Shown: positions 1-13,917, counted from the stretch's first letter. The stretch: DNA of 64,000 nt from Rotaria macrura (GCA_900239685.1 OENT01000169.1:62001-126000), one strand, 5' to 3'. The notes: generated by a model from the sequence alone, not told the origin. Made by a program: numbers and translations.

Positions 1-3000
1 CAGCTGCAATTATTGTTATTTCCAGCTATTTGTGTTCCTGGAATGTGAGGTTGTCAATGCATGAAATGAACAGGAATACTGGACTGTTGAACGTTTGCTA
101 TTAGAGTTCTATTCAGTTTTTTCATTCGTCGAAAGCAAACAGCCGACTGTATGAAGTAGGAAGGATTAAATAGAATGTAAACGATACCCAATAGAGTCTT
201 ATTCAGCTATTCTTCTCCGAAAGAGAAGAGTGGATGGTAGAAAATTAAGACGATTAAGTAGAATGTGAACAGTAAATAGCAAGGGCGTATTCAGCTGTTT
301 TGCTTCTTCGAATTTTAAGAACTGATAATACGAATTCATGCCACTGATGTTAAACGTGAACGATACTGATAATATTGATGGTTAACTATGTTTCAGATTG
401 AAATGAAAAGGAGATTTCATTTTATGGTTTGAGGAAGACGAAAGAGAATTCGAACTGCAGTGATTACGATCCAATTCGGATATTTTTTTAGTTCCAAAAT
501 GAGGATGCTATTGTACAAACTGAGGATTATGAAACTGAACTTGAACTTAAGTGATAAGAAACGTATTCTACTATATTACGAATAATCGGAAGGAGGAGAC
601 CTTATAGGAAGGGTGAAATATATTGCATAAAATTCGGATGATAGCTAAAAGGGTCCTATTGAACTACAATCTGATTTGTTGACGTAGGTAAGAACATGCA
701 AAGATTGCATGGTGTTACAATAGAAGGGGAATGGTAACTATCAGAGTAATATTCAGCTATGTTCGGTATTTCAAAGAAAGTAGCTCGTTATTGAAACTTT
801 ATGAATATCACAAAAAGCTTGAGTGATTTCTATTAGGATTCGTTTCATGTATAATAGATATAGAAAATAGGAACGCGGTCATTGCAAGAGTTTCGCAGGA
901 TCATATGGAATGGGAACTTTAATTATAAAAGTCTTATTCAACTAAATTCTGTATATGAAATAGATGGACTTGTTGGCCGAACTCCTAACAGTCATATGGA
1001 AATAGATGGGTAGCTATTAGGATGGTTTTCAGATATATTCGATACGCCTAAGAAAAGTGCTTGCTATGCAAAAGCACAAAGATGACATTAAACTTGAATC
1101 ATTGTTATAAGATTTTTATTCAACTATTTTCGATAATTCGAACAGGCGGGCAGAGTGTTTGAATCGAAAGAAATCATATAGAAATGGAAAGAAAGCCAGC
1201 AGAGTCTTTTGCAACTATATTCTGGGTTTCAAATCGATGGTTTCATTATACGACTTTGAATTAATGCGATAGTTGTTGAATGGCCAGTAGTAGTGTCTTA
1301 TTCAAGTATGTTTAGCTTTTGATAGAGCGAGGATTGTAGTAGAATCCTATGCGACCAAGTAATTTATGATGAAAGCCAGTACTGTTTCATTCAGTGATCT
1401 TTAATCATCACTACCACCTACGTTCAGTTTTACACGTTCATCAAGATTACGAGCAAGTTGAAAATTCATTACAACGATTTGGTACAACTATGTTTATCTT
1501 CACAAAGAGTGTGTAAATTACCTCTTCAACGAGGTTATGGTGACGTGATAATAGAAAAAATATCAGTTAGGCTCTGTATTCAACGGTATCATGGGGCATA
1601 AAGACCGATGAGAAAATGTATTACATAATTAAAGGTCAAAATAAACACGAATGAATTCTACTATTGCAGCCTTCAAAAAACTTGTCGAAAGCAATTCATT
1701 GAAGTCTAATAGTAAATCGTTTAGAAATTGCGTTGAAAAACAATGATACATACTCGGCGATGTTGTTCAGCTTTTTGAAGGATATAGAAGCAAAAAGTAC
1801 TAGTAGTATAACTGAAACAGAATAATAAGGCAAATGATAAGCTCTTACTACTGTTTGCTTCTACTATTGTACAAAAATTAATGCGAATATTTCAATTGTA
1901 TGACTTGTAACAAGCTGGCAGGACTTAAGAACAATTCCGATGACAGTTCATTTCGAGTACTCTGAAGACTACTGCATAGAAACTTTGATTAGACAATTCG
2001 AAACACAACCTTCGTGACGAATAAACAATTCTGATAAAAGTTTTCTCCCACTATCTTAAAGAAATGGTCTTAAGAGTCTTAGAAAAGTGACTCCATTTGA
2101 CATTACATGACGAACGATTAATCCTTAGAAAGATAGTATTCAAATATTCCGATAATATGGATATAAGATCCCAGGCAGAAATTTTTAACATAGGTAAAAA
2201 GGCAAAGGAAATATTTCCAGCAAGTTTCAAATCCACTATGTTGATGATGAGAAGACGAGTATCTATGTGGTCATACGCGATCATATGTTTTTGTAAATGA
2301 ACGATCAAAACAAAGGTTCTATGTAGAAACTGCGTCTCAAATTATGAAAGACACAAAAACATTCTATACTCGATGGCATATTAAAAACAGAAAGTATCCT
2401 ACTATGATCTATTCAACTAACTAAAAGAAGTACAAGCAATGACATAACGCTGCAACTTCACAGATGATAGCAAGGAAAACGAAACACACCGGCCACCGAT
2501 CTATCATACTATTCTCGACTAGCACTCTCAAATATCTCAATCAGGAAACGCCAGTCCCAGAAACATGATAATGGAATCATCTACACTAGTGTCCTATTCG
2601 ATTACGATGCGAGGCTCTCAGTCAACATCCTAAATAGGTTACTTTGCACTCGTTAACTGTAAGATGGAACCATACACAAGAATGCCCAATTCATATAGTG
2701 TGTGGTTGTTGAATCCAACATCTCGAGCGCATTAATTTAATTTCGATGACAACAGCATGGAGTGAGTCATAACAATTTCGTATTCAACTATGTTGTACTG
2801 GTAGAAGCCAACATCTTTAGTTTATGACCGAAATACCGACAGAATAAGAATAGAATGATTCATATTAATATCTTATTCAGCTATCGTACGATCATATAAG
2901 ACATCATAGTTAATAGATCCCTTGAATGTTTATGACAACAGAATAAAATGAATCGAACCAATATTTCGTTCGATTATTCTGTAGTAATAGACAACTTCAT

Positions 3001-6000
3001 TGAAAGTAGATCATTTCAATATCAACAACATAGGCATTAAACAACTTCGATTAATATTCTATTCAATTATTCGACAGTATTCAATCCAGATATTTTCTAC
3101 GCACCATTTCACTCTAGACACAATTGTAATTGAAAAGTTCATAATAGTACCACAAGCAACTGTTTAAGTGCCATAGACGCCAACATATGAAATCAATCAC
3201 ATCAATAGCGATAACGCGACAATCGAAAGATTCCCAGGAGTGTTTCATTCCATTATGCTGTGGTTGCGGAGGCCAACTTTCCAACAAGACAGCAGCAATA
3301 TCGATAGCCTCACAAGAGCATGATTCATATAACTGTCCTATTCCAATATTCTGCAATCCCGGAGGCCAGGATTTAAAAGAGATCACTTCAATATCAACAA
3401 CTTGACAGTAGAATGATTCATATAAGCATGCAATTCAGATACTCTGTGGTGACGGACGGAAGCATCTCCATAGCATCACTTTAACAGCGATAATTTGACA
3501 ATTGAATGATTCATAGTAATGTCTCATTCCACTATGCTGTGGTTAAGAATATTGGCTCCTCAAGCAGATCATTTCAAATATCGATAACCTCACAATAGAA
3601 TCATTCAAAAGAATGTCTTACTCCAATATTCTGCGATACCGGAGAGCAGCATCAAAATCAGATTATTTCAGTACTGATAACTTCACAATAGAATGATTTA
3701 TATAACTGTCTTATTCTAGTATTCTCCGGAGACAGAGTCCAGCATCTCAGATAGATCACTCCAATAGCAACAACCAGACAATAGAATGATTCAAAACAGG
3801 GACTAATTTAATAATTCAGCAGTGATGGAGATAAACATCAGTAACAGATATCTTCAATATCAACGAGCAGACAACAGAATGATTCGTATTAGTGTCATAT
3901 TCCATAATTCTGTGGTGCCAGTGCCCAGTATCTCAAACAGCTCACTTGAGTTTTGATACCTTGACGATTGAATGAGTCGCATTACTTTCTTATTCTACTA
4001 TTCTCCAGTGGCAGAGTCCAGCATCTAAAATTGATCACTCCAATATCAACAACCAGACAACAGAATGATTCACACTAGTACCTGATTCCCTTATTCTGCG
4101 CTGACAGAGGTCAGCATCTAAAATAGATCACTCCAATATCAACAACCAGATAACAGAATGATTCACATTAGAGCCTGATTCCCTTATTCTGTGCTGACAG
4201 AGGTCAACATCTCAAATATATCACTTAAACATCAAAAACAAGAAAACTAAATGCTTCTCACCAATTTCTTGTTCAATTAATATGTAGTGATAAACGCCAG
4301 CATCAGTAAAAGATCATTTCAATATCGATTACTTGAGAATAGAATGATTTGCATAAACGTCTTATTCCAATTTTCTGCATGACAGAGGTTAGCATCTCTA
4401 ACAGATCACTTAATACCGGTGACTTGAAAAAAGAATAATTCTTGCAGCGTCTCATTCAGTTATGGTGTGGTTACGGATACCAAGTCGATAAATAGACGAC
4501 TACATAATGGATAATATCAGAATAGAATGACTCACACAAGTGTGCTATTCCATTATTCCGTGTTGATGGAGGTCAGGATTGGAAAGAGATCGCTTCAAAA
4601 TTGGCAATATTGAAATGAAATGCTTCCCACCAATTTCCAATTCAATTGGCATGTAGTGATGGACGCCAGCATCAATATCAGATCAGTTAAATATGAACAA
4701 GTTTATAATAGGCTGATTTAAATAAATGTTTTATTCAACAATTCTACAGTGGTGAAATCCACGAACTCAAACAGATCAGTTCACCTTCGATAGCTTGAAA
4801 ATAGAATGATTTATAGAAATGTTTAATTTCATTATGCTGCAGTTAGGAAGGCTGACGTTATAAGCAGTTCACTTCAATATTGGCAACCTCACAATAGCAT
4901 GATTTGTATAAATGTCTCGTGCGAATATCGTATGATGACGAAGGTCAACATGTGAAATAGATGACTTTACTATCAATGAGTTAAATAATAGAATGATTCA
5001 ATAAGCATTTAATTCGATTATGATGTTACTAGGGAGACCAGCTTTACAAGGAGATCTCTACAATATCGACAATTTGACAATAAAATGATTCACATTAGTG
5101 TCTGATTCACCTATTCTGCGTTGATAGATGTCACCATCTCCAATAGATCACTTTCAATATCGAAAACAAGAAAATTAAATGCTTCTCACCAATTTCTCAT
5201 TCAGCTGATATTTAGGGATAAACGCGAGCATCACTAAAAAATCACTTCAATATCGACAACGTGACAATAGAATAATTCACAACAGCGTCTGATTCAATTA
5301 TCCTGCGTTGATAGAGGTCACCATCTCAAATACATCAGTTCAATATCCAAAATATGGAAGTTAAATGCTTCCCACTAATTTCTCATTCAATTTATATGCA
5401 GTGAAGAACGCAGGCATCACCAGCAGAGCACTCCAATATCGATAACGTGACAATAGAATAATTCACAACAGTGTCTGATTCACTTATTCTACGTTGATAG
5501 AAGTCACCATTTCAAACAGATCACTTCAATATCGAAAACAAGAAAATTAAATGCTTCTCACCAATTTCTCATTCAACTAATATGTAATGAGGAACGCCAA
5601 CATCACTAAAAGATCACTTCGATATTGATAGCTTTCCAATAGAATGATTCGTATAAATATGTCATTCCAATATTCTGCGATGACCGGGGAAACCAACTAA
5701 CGCACTTTATGTAGGTGTTCACAAAACAGCAATTAAAGAACTCATATTAGTTTCTTATTTGATTATTTTGTGGCTACGGAAACCAGAGTCTCATATAAAC
5801 CATTTTAATATCGATTTCGTGGAACTAGAATGATTTACAACAGTGTCTTATTGTAATATTCTACGATTATGGGAGGCAACATTTCAAGTAGATCGCTTGG
5901 ATGTTGATAACATGAAAATGGAATGGTTCACATTAGTATCTTTTTCAATCACTCTGGACGGTTGGATACCAAGCTCTCAAACAAATCGTTTCCGTAGCAA

Positions 6001-7815
6001 TGACATTACGATGGAATGTTTCATACCAGTGCTGCTTTCAGTTATTTTCCGATGATTGAGATTAATATTTTGACAAGATCATTTGGGCGTGGGTGACATA
6101 TTTAAAGAAAGTCTTCCAAAAACGTTGTGTCCCATGATTTTGAAGTGAGGGTCACGAGTGTGTAAAGTACATCATTTTCACATAAGTAGCGTATCATTTG
6201 AACTATTTACAAAAGTGTCTGATTCAATTATTTTGAAGAAATGAGTCTAATTATCGTGGTTTGATCGCGTAAAAAATGAAATATGAAGATAGGAAAATTC
6301 CTACCATCGCTGTGATATTTTATTTTAAATTGCTGATGATAAATATGAGAAGCGAGTCACCGTAATTTCACTAGCATGACAATCGAATAATTCGGAGTAA
6401 TGCTCTGTTTAGATACTCCCCAGTGATGGAGGTAGATATGTGGAAAGGACCACTACAATATCGCTAACATAACAACTGGATATTTCGCAGGAGTACACTG
6501 TCGAAGTATTCGGGAGAAAAATAGACGATGCCTTGAAGAAAATCTCTTAAAGCTTTATTGCATAGTTTCAGGAAGATTCTCATTAGAGTTGTATTTTATT
6601 ATTTTGAAGATGAAGTTGCAAACATTTGAAAGAGGTCATTTGAAAATATACGGATAATAGAAAAATAAGTCTCATTAACTGTGCATTGTAATATGTTACA
6701 GGAGTAAGATCCAATCTTTGAAGTCCTTGTCTTGGAAGAAGATGACATGAGAAAGAGATGTACCGTACCATGTGAACATTTTGTTGCTAGACAAAGACAA
6801 ATGTAAAGAAGCCATCGAAGTAGTCTGAAAGATGATGATATGTTGACAGAATACTCTATAACAAAATTTCATTTAAATATTTCGGTTAATGAAGGGACAG
6901 AAGAGAAAAGCTCAGTTGCAGAGCAATGAAGTAGACAATGAACGACTCACAGTAGTGTTCTATTCAATTGTTCTACGGTGGTAAAAAGAAACTTGTCAAT
7001 TCGTTCATTTGAAAACCGACAAAACGAAGATTGAATGATTCAAATTAGTGTTCTGTTTATATATCTCACGATGACATTAGTAAATTTCTCAATCACACAA
7101 ATTGGCGGTTAGTGATAAGACGTTAGAATGATTTACAATAGTGCTCTGTTCAATTATTCTAGAGTGGTAAAAGAAAGCGTGTCAATTAGTTCATTTGAAA
7201 CCCGGCACAAAGAAGATTGAATGATTTACACCAGTGTTCTGGTCAATTATTCTCCAGCGATGGACGAATATATCTCAAGCACGCCAATTGGTGGTTGGTG
7301 ATAAGAGGTTAGAATGATTTACAGCAGCGCTGTATTCACTTATTCTATAGTGGTAAACAAAAGCGTTTAAAGTAGTTCATTTGAAACCTGGCACAACGAA
7401 GATTGAATGATTTACACCAGTGTTCTGGTCAATTACTCAAGAGTGATAAAAAGAAGTTTGTCAATAAGTGCATTTGAAAACCGACAAAACGAAGATTGAA
7501 TGATTTAAAGCAGTGTTCTGTTTATGTATCTCACAAAGAAATTAGTAAATCTCTCAATCACAGAAAATGGCGGTTAGTCATAAGACGTTAGAATGATTTA
7601 CAGGACTGCTCTATTCAATCATTCTATAGTAGTAAAAAGAAGCGTGTCAATTAGTTCATTTGAAACCTGACACAACCAAGATTGAATGGTTTACAGTAGT
7701 ATTCTGGTCAATTACTCTCCAGCGATGGAAGTAAATATCTCAAGCAAAGCACGCGGATGATGCTAATAAGTTGAGAGAATGATTCACATCAGTGTTCTAC
7801 TCAACTATTTTGAAA
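1..7815. repeat. Diverged tandem satellite, unit about 93 bp
   Basis: The whole stretch is an old head-to-tail array. Each unit carries variants of a core like 'agaatgattcacattagtgt' followed by 'cttattcaattattctg' and, in the middle of the array, 'gatcacttcaatatcgacaa'. Anchors at 4033, 4126 and 4219 are exactly 93 bp apart. The first 3 kb match more loosely ('tcttattcagctatt' near 190, 281, 743, 926, 1110). Higher-order structure is visible. A variant containing 'aaatgcttctcaccaatttc' recurs about every 187 bp (two units) between 5170 and 5560, and near 4239 and 4615 (four units). The 7056 block recurs at 7521 (465 bp, five units). No open reading frame follows the repeat. The left end is not seen, so the array probably continues past the window edge. 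Confidence 0.9.
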
Positions 7816-9004
7816 TTTCAGGAGAATATGTCTAAGCCAAATGATTTGAACATTGATGACACAATGGCGAATAATTATTATAAGGATTCTTTACAACTAC
7901 TTTATAGTAACTGTGAAAAAGTAAGTGATTCATTTGAAGATGGAGTCATACGCAACTGTGGAATAATTGTAACAAAATATGTGTTCCAAAATTCGATTTC
8001 TGTGAAACAATGCAACAGTACATCGCTTTTGTGTTTTTGCTGTGTACATGATGAATGGTGCTAATAAAATTTCTTACCAATAATGACCTAATCATAAACA
8101 TAGCGAGTAGTAAAATTCATCGTAACGATGCTTACGAAATAACGGTATTGTTTTAACAACTATTCCGTTCAAGTAACCTGAAATTACCTTCGACTTGCAT
8201 TTCCCATCATCTATAAATGAAATTTTGTCTAAATTGAATCAATCAGACCTCCTGGTATTGATGTTGATTCCATACCGAAAAACAACGTCGAAATTAAAAC
8301 CAAGACTATATTGATGTATGACACCATCATAATGCTGATCAAGTAATAATGTGTGTAAAGTAACTTTTGTAAATGAGTTAGTATTGATAGTCTTTTGTAA
8401 ATATACCTTTAGCGCCCACGCAAAGAGAGAGAAAAGAAAGTAAAAATCATATTTTCTGTTCTCATAAATTACCCTAGCATAAATTATATTACCTCTGCTC
8501 GATAGTCAGTGCGAGAGAAAAGCCTTGAAATTTCGACTTAACTGCCATTAGATAAGCCAAAAATGATACCAACAGTGACGCACCAACGCTTCTGTCTCAT
8601 AGAACAGAAGCAAAGTAAATATCATTAATGATTGACTTCGAAAGTAAAAAGCATCTAGCAAAAGGTATACACGTGTATTTTACCTGCCATAGTACTAAAA
8701 ACTTCAGTCACTCATATGTTGCCTTTTTCTCGTTACTTACAAGAAACACCCAACAAGCCAGAGTCGGAGCGAAAACGCGTATGGTAAGCTACCTTGAACC
8801 TAATATTGATAGTATCTGATTTAGAAGGACTTCATGCCATAAATTAAGTCTCAAATAAAAATATATACTCTTCACACACAAATATAAATTCAATGTACAT
8901 GTAAATTCTCGATGAACTTTCTCTTTCCTGCAATACTATATGAAAAACCTATATCCATCCAATAATTCCATTAAAGTAGCGAATTCTAAACCTACTTTAT
9001 CAAA
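7816..9004. other. Non-coding stretch, nothing recognised
   Basis: About 1.2 kb of AT-rich sequence between the 93-bp satellite and the 10-bp minisatellite. The start may hold a worn last satellite unit (a 'gattcatttgaaga' motif near 7926). Short open frames at 7792-8064 and 8628-8819 have no recognisable protein features and no convincing splice signals. I see no RNA gene. Confidence 0.5.
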
Positions 9005-9780
9005 AGCTCCCCACACTCCTCCAAGATCTGAGGGTCCACCGCCATCTATCGGTATCTAGCATGGTCTACCAGGATCTGCTAGGCTCATTCAGGGTCCATC
9101 AGCATCTATCAGGGCCAAACACAGTCTACAAGGATCTACAGGGTATACGAGGGTTAACAAGGCCCTACTCAGGTTCCCAAAAGTGTAGAAGAGTTTACCA
9201 TATTTAAAGCCCCGATAGAAACTCCATTCACAGCTAGCACAGTTCCCTTGGTTTGTATATCCTTGTAAAATCCGATAGTTCCTCCAAAATTCTATAGACC
9301 CTTCTACAACCTTCTACACTCTCGTAGAACCTTCTGCAACCTTGTACACCCTCGTAGACACTGTATAACATTGTAGACCGTGGTAGACGCTTCTAACCAT
9401 TGACAGACACTTCCAGAACCAGATAGATCCTAAAAGACGCTTATAGACCCTTGCAGATTCTGTATATGATTGTGTTCTCTTACAAACCAAGGCAGATCCC
9501 CTCAAAACCTGGCAGATCCTCGTAGATACTTGAAGACCATAGAAGACCCTTGTAGAATCTTCTGCAACCTTGAATACCGTAGTAGATAAAATACGACCTT
9601 GCAGACCCTTGTAGATCATATGTATGATTTTGTGCCCTTGTTGACTCTAGCAGATCCGCTCAATACCTTGTTGACACTTCTAGCCCCTTTTGGACACTTG
9701 AACCCGTTTTTAGACCCTTGTAGACGTTTGTAGAACCTTCTAGGTCATTGTAGAACCTTGTAGACCCTTTGTTACCTACT
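9005..9780. repeat. 10-bp minisatellite, block 1
   Basis: A degenerate decanucleotide array with approximate unit 'cttgtagacc'. Between 9301 and 9420 each successive ten bases is a recognisable variant (ctcgtagaac, cttctgcaac, cttgtacacc, ctcgtagaca and so on). Upstream (9005-9180) the units are looser, with 'ggatctaccagg'-like variants. A 10-bp unit keeps the same face of the DNA helix, so the tract may be curved. A 101-codon open frame on - (9314-9619) arises only because the repeat lacks stop codons on that strand. Confidence 0.85.
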
Positions 9781-9875
9781 CCCTTTTTGTTATAACATCA
9801 TCGCTGGGAATAAGTCAATCTTTTTTCTATTTCAAGTCCGATCTGCTCCTCTTTTTATTTTTCCATCTTGACTAT

Positions 9876-9900
9876 TTATATATATATATATATATATATT
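9876..9900. repeat. (TA)n microsatellite
   Basis: About 12 TA dinucleotides inside the 400-bp segment that separates the two 10-bp minisatellite blocks. The rest of that segment (9781-10194) is purine-rich on + ('gagagagaaaaac', 'aagaaagata') and has no gene. Confidence 0.9.
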
Positions 9901-10194
9901 TACAACCAAACAAGGGAGAGAGAAAAACAAATTAAGAAAATACGAAGACAAAGAAAGATACTTGGTTCAAGCTGACTAGCCCGTATCAAGTGAAGAGGGT
10001 GTTACATCACATTGTAAAATGTACTTAAATTCAGAGCCGAAGAGAGAATGAGATTCATTTGGAATTCAATTTAAAGAACGAGAAAGCAGTTAGTTGGCTT
10101 ATGTACATCTCGAGCTAGATAACACAAAAGCAAATATTCGATAGAAACAAGATAACAAAACAGACAAGAAAAGAAAGTAAAGGTTCCTTGTTAG

Positions 10195-10630
10195 AGTACT
10201 CTCTAACACCCTTGTAGACTCTCGTAGATGCTGTTGAGCCCTTAAATATGGTGGTAAATCATGGAAGATCCGTTTACCATTGTAGAGCTTTTAGAGACTA
10301 GCAGACGCTGTTAGACCCTTTAGGATTTTCGCAGATCATTGTGGATCTTAGTCGACCCTGTGTACCATTGTGGACCGATGTAGACTCTGGCAGATACTAT
10401 CAGACTCTTGTAGATCGTAGTAGACGCTGTATATTATTGTAAAGATTTTCACAAACCACTTGATCATGTGTATCATTCTGAACTTTTATATAGCTGCTAA
10501 ACTATGTAATGCATTGTAGACCGTGTCAGACCCTTCTTTACCGTCACAGATCCTGGTTGAGCCGTATAGACGATTGTAGGTCCTGGAAGTCCCTGTATAC
10601 GGTTATTGACACTGCTTGACGGTGGTAGTA
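10195..10630. repeat. 10-bp minisatellite, block 2
   Basis: The same decanucleotide family resumes here ('cttgtagact', 'ctcgtagatg', 'ctgttgagcc', 'ttgtagagct'), more diverged than block 1 and in the same orientation. Blocks 1 and 2 look like one original array split by, or grown around, the purine-rich segment with the TA microsatellite. It ends near 10630, where ordinary AT-rich sequence begins. Confidence 0.8.
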
Positions 10631-13549
10631 ATATTTTTAATACATAATTCAAGGAGTATTATTTTGTGTTGCAATAATTATGGAGAGTTATTTCTTGTTT
10701 ATTTGCTTCATGCAATCTTTTTTATAGCATGATGTACAAAATCATTTCTATGAATGATTTGCACAGACTTCAAAAGCTCCAGAATAAACACTATTAAATA
10801 TTTACACGAGGAAATCTCTTTCATATGAAGTTAATATAGTTTCTTTGTACGAATTATGTTGTTCATATGGACAGAGATGATACGAGAATTAAGTGCTCTC
10901 GAAAAATTTCCATTCTTAATGTTTGTATAGAATTGATCGAAATCGTTGGTCGAATAAGTCACTTTCTCGCTAGTTAAAAATTGAATACGTAGTCTCAAAA
11001 TACGCAGCTTGGTTTTGTTTATTTGTCCTTAAAATCATGCATGATGCGCAGGTTTTTGTTTTTCATTATATCATGTTTGTGACAAGAAGGTAATAAGTTA
11101 GATATCGCTTGAGATAGAAAAAGAAAGTAAATCATGCGTATCACGTAGTGAAAGGTAATAGTTGCTCACTCATGTGACAGACATATTTTTTTGATTGCAC
11201 TCATAATGTGTTTTCATTTCAAGTATAACAAGAAATATAAGTAATGGTAACTTTTCACAGTGTTTTTAAACTTTTTATCCCCTCACTTATATTTTGATAA
11301 ACATATTTTCTTTTAAGTTGTTGAAGAATTACATCATTAAAATAATTGGTGTAAAAATGGTTTCTTTTAAATAATTCCATGACTGTTCGCCACGACAACC
11401 ATGCTTTTATAGAACGGAAAATTGATTCCCAATGATAGAACAATTGGCTAAGCATAATATAAAGTGTGAAACACAATATAAGCAATATACAAGTGAAAAT
11501 ATTTATTTTTTCTTTGTTCAATCATCATCGATTTTTTGAATATTTTTGTAATAGATTATGATGACGAGAATAACTATAAATTTAATAAGCACTAATATTT
11601 TTATTTCATTTTGTTAAATAATTGCAAGATTTTTTAATAATTTGATTACTTTCAAGAAAAGACAAAAGAAGTGAAAGAAGAAAGAAAATGAAAAAAGAAG
11701 AGAAAGAACGATGGGAAAACAGAAATAATAGTGAGAAGTAATACATCATTTTGGGAAGTATGAATAACGCTGGGCATTTCGAATTATTTTCGTTTTCAAA
11801 CGATTGATGTTGTATCGAATGTTGGTGTGCATGTAGCAGGCCTGGGGATATGATGAATGCAGCGATGTGCCCATGAAACCCATTCGATGCAAGTCCCTGC
11901 ATCATGTTCTGTTAGCGTCAGTAGATGGTGCTTACTGACGCTAAACGTTTATCTAGGGTTATATATTTTTTGAATCTCCAATTCGATTTGTTACGTAATC
12001 TCTCAACTATGATTCATCTCGTGATTACCTTTTTGTCTTTCGTTATTACGCAGTGTTTGATGTTCTATCGTATCGATATCTCGATACTCAATATATTCTA
12101 TGTATGACACGACGACAAAGTCGATTATTAAAACATGTTTAGCTCTCTATTTTTGGCAGACTAAATATTAGTTCTACCATTGCTACATAATCCCCAAAAC
12201 GAGAGCTAACATCTTCGGAAATAATTCATGGCAATGCATAAAACAAGTTGCACCCGCATGAAGTTGTATTCATCGGTTGGTAAAGTGGCTATATGGTTGG
12301 AAAAACGTCGTAGCTGGTGCAAAAGTCAGTTTTGATGTTTGTTCGTTTGAAAATATCGATGAAAGAAAATCTTTCTATATGCTCTAGTCCAGAGAAGCCA
12401 TGAACGACATCCACAGAAGCTTCTCAGTTGATGGTCACCGTTGCAGCTGATATTTTTATGCATAATAGGGGCAATTGTATGATGCATTTCTACAAAAGCT
12501 GTTTGAAAAAATATTGTTCTGTTCTGGGATATTAAATTTTTTTTGAGAGCCAGATCAGGAAAAAACTGATAACTTATTGGACGGTTGCTAGAATCTGCAC
12601 CTCCTCAAGAACACATCTGTTTGCACTGAGATTTTTACTGTACTTTGTCTTTCGCTGAGGTATGTTAAGTTAAAAAACGGGTGTGATCGGATAAATTATC
12701 GATGAGTTGATGTCGGACACTAAGCACATGAGAAAAAATGCGGATATGTGTGTGAATAGAGGTGTCGGCGTAGCATTAGTACTTGAAAAATCTTAATGCT
12801 TTTCTGTTAGAGTTGAAAAAACTAATTTAATAATTTTTTATTAATGTTCTATTTATATTAACCTAGTGCTCTTACACTATTAGTATGAGAGATTATTCAA
12901 GATGTATCAACGTAGTTTCACTACGAGTTTCTGTACATTTGAATTTCCTATTGAATATTAACATTAAAACACGTTTTATTGTGCCTGCAGATATTTTGCA
13001 CATGAAATATGTTCCAGAAATCATTTGTATTTCTTTCATGAATATCTTCCTCACAAGGAAAAACTTCTCTTACATCATTTAGAGTGAAACTATAATAAAG
13101 CATATGATTATCATATGAAATAAGTACAGATGAATACTCACACGTTACTGAAACATGCATAATACCACTTTTAGGATTATGACTTCGTAAGTATTTGTTA
13201 AAAATATAATATTTCTATGCAATTTCACACTTGTAAAGTAGAACAAAATCTATCCGATAAGATCATTTCATAATGCGTCTCTTCATTAGACTGTGAACGT
13301 CTGAATTAAGTATCGTAGATTCGAAAACCAATCAAATTAAAATCACGACAAATTACTTTATTAAATCTCTGATCATCATAGATATGAAACATAAAATGTG
13401 TTTTAGAGCTTATCGAATCTGAATCAATTGTCATTTCTTGAAGTTCACTACATTCTACTATACTTTCTACGGGGTTCGATTTTTCTCCGATGATTTCTTC
13501 ATGCTATAAATGACGTAATCCTTTCTAGATACTAGCTGTTGTTCTAGTC
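10631..13549. other. AT-rich gene-free stretch
   Basis: About 2.9 kb with no recognisable gene. Open frames here are under 105 codons, have AT-driven composition and lack family motifs. A somewhat GC-richer patch at 11820-11945 includes a perfect short hairpin (listed separately). The segment 12230-12720 is less AT-rich and might be a worn-out mobile element, but I could not match it to anything on either strand. Confidence 0.5.
11912..11944. repeat. Perfect 12-bp inverted repeat with 9-nt loop
   Basis: The arm 'ttagcgtcagta' (11912-11923) is an exact reverse complement of 'tactgacgctaa' (11933-11944), separated by 'gatggtgct'. Half of each arm is G/C, unusual for this neighbourhood. No coding region adjoins it. 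It could be a structured RNA stem, a protein-binding palindrome or a remnant of a small inverted-repeat element. Confidence 0.7.
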
Positions 13550-13849
13550 TTCGTCCCAGATCAATCATTCCCGCCACCGCATCCGGCAGGAAACAGAACA
13601 TTTCCCAGTAACTTCCGCAAGGTTATGGTGAATTTCCTGCCGGAAACGTTAGGAAAGAAACACCGGAAGATGGAAGCAGTAATCCAGTGGGGAAATCACC
13701 ATGCCCGGAAACTAAAGTTTCCGAACAATCCTTCCACTGGAACATTCGAGGAACTATACAGGATCCGACCAGATAATCCGCACAGAATTCACGTTTCCAA
13801 AAGGAAATAAGCCAGAAGCCACTCGTACGCTACCAGACAGCCTTAAATA
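13550..13849. repeat. GC-richer degenerate repeat tract
   Basis: About 300 bp of clearly higher GC than its surroundings, built of recurrent variants such as 'tcctgccggaaac', 'cccggaaactaaag', 'tttccgaacaatcc' and 'aatccagtgg'. Similar words reappear at 16250-16925. A 61-codon frame at 13625-13810 runs through it, but its composition follows the repeats and it shows no domain. The tract stops exactly at the TA where the mariner element is inserted. Confidence 0.55.
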
Positions 13850-13851
13850 TA

Positions 13852-13917
13852 AGGGGTGGTCCACAATAAATGGCATACCTAATACACCATCTATGACGTT
13901 TTACTTTTTACATTAGA
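13852..13917. repeat. Left TIR of the mariner element
   Basis: Begins 'aggggtggtccacaataaa' directly after the TA duplication. Its reverse complement aligns with the right end over about 65 bp with scattered substitutions and small indels. Confidence 0.9.

Noticed and set aside
1-7815. 93-bp periodic array as a CRISPR
   Set aside because: The whole unit diverges evenly; there are no conserved short repeats alternating with unique spacers, and the genome is eukaryotic.
9314-9619. 101-codon frame on - as a gene
   Set aside because: It is the 10-bp minisatellite read through; the peptide repeats every 10 residues and simply lacks stops.
11606-11905. 99-codon frame on - with hydrophobic Phe/Leu/Ser-rich end
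   Set aside because: Composition comes from a purine-rich + strand (gaaagaagaaag); no homologous features.
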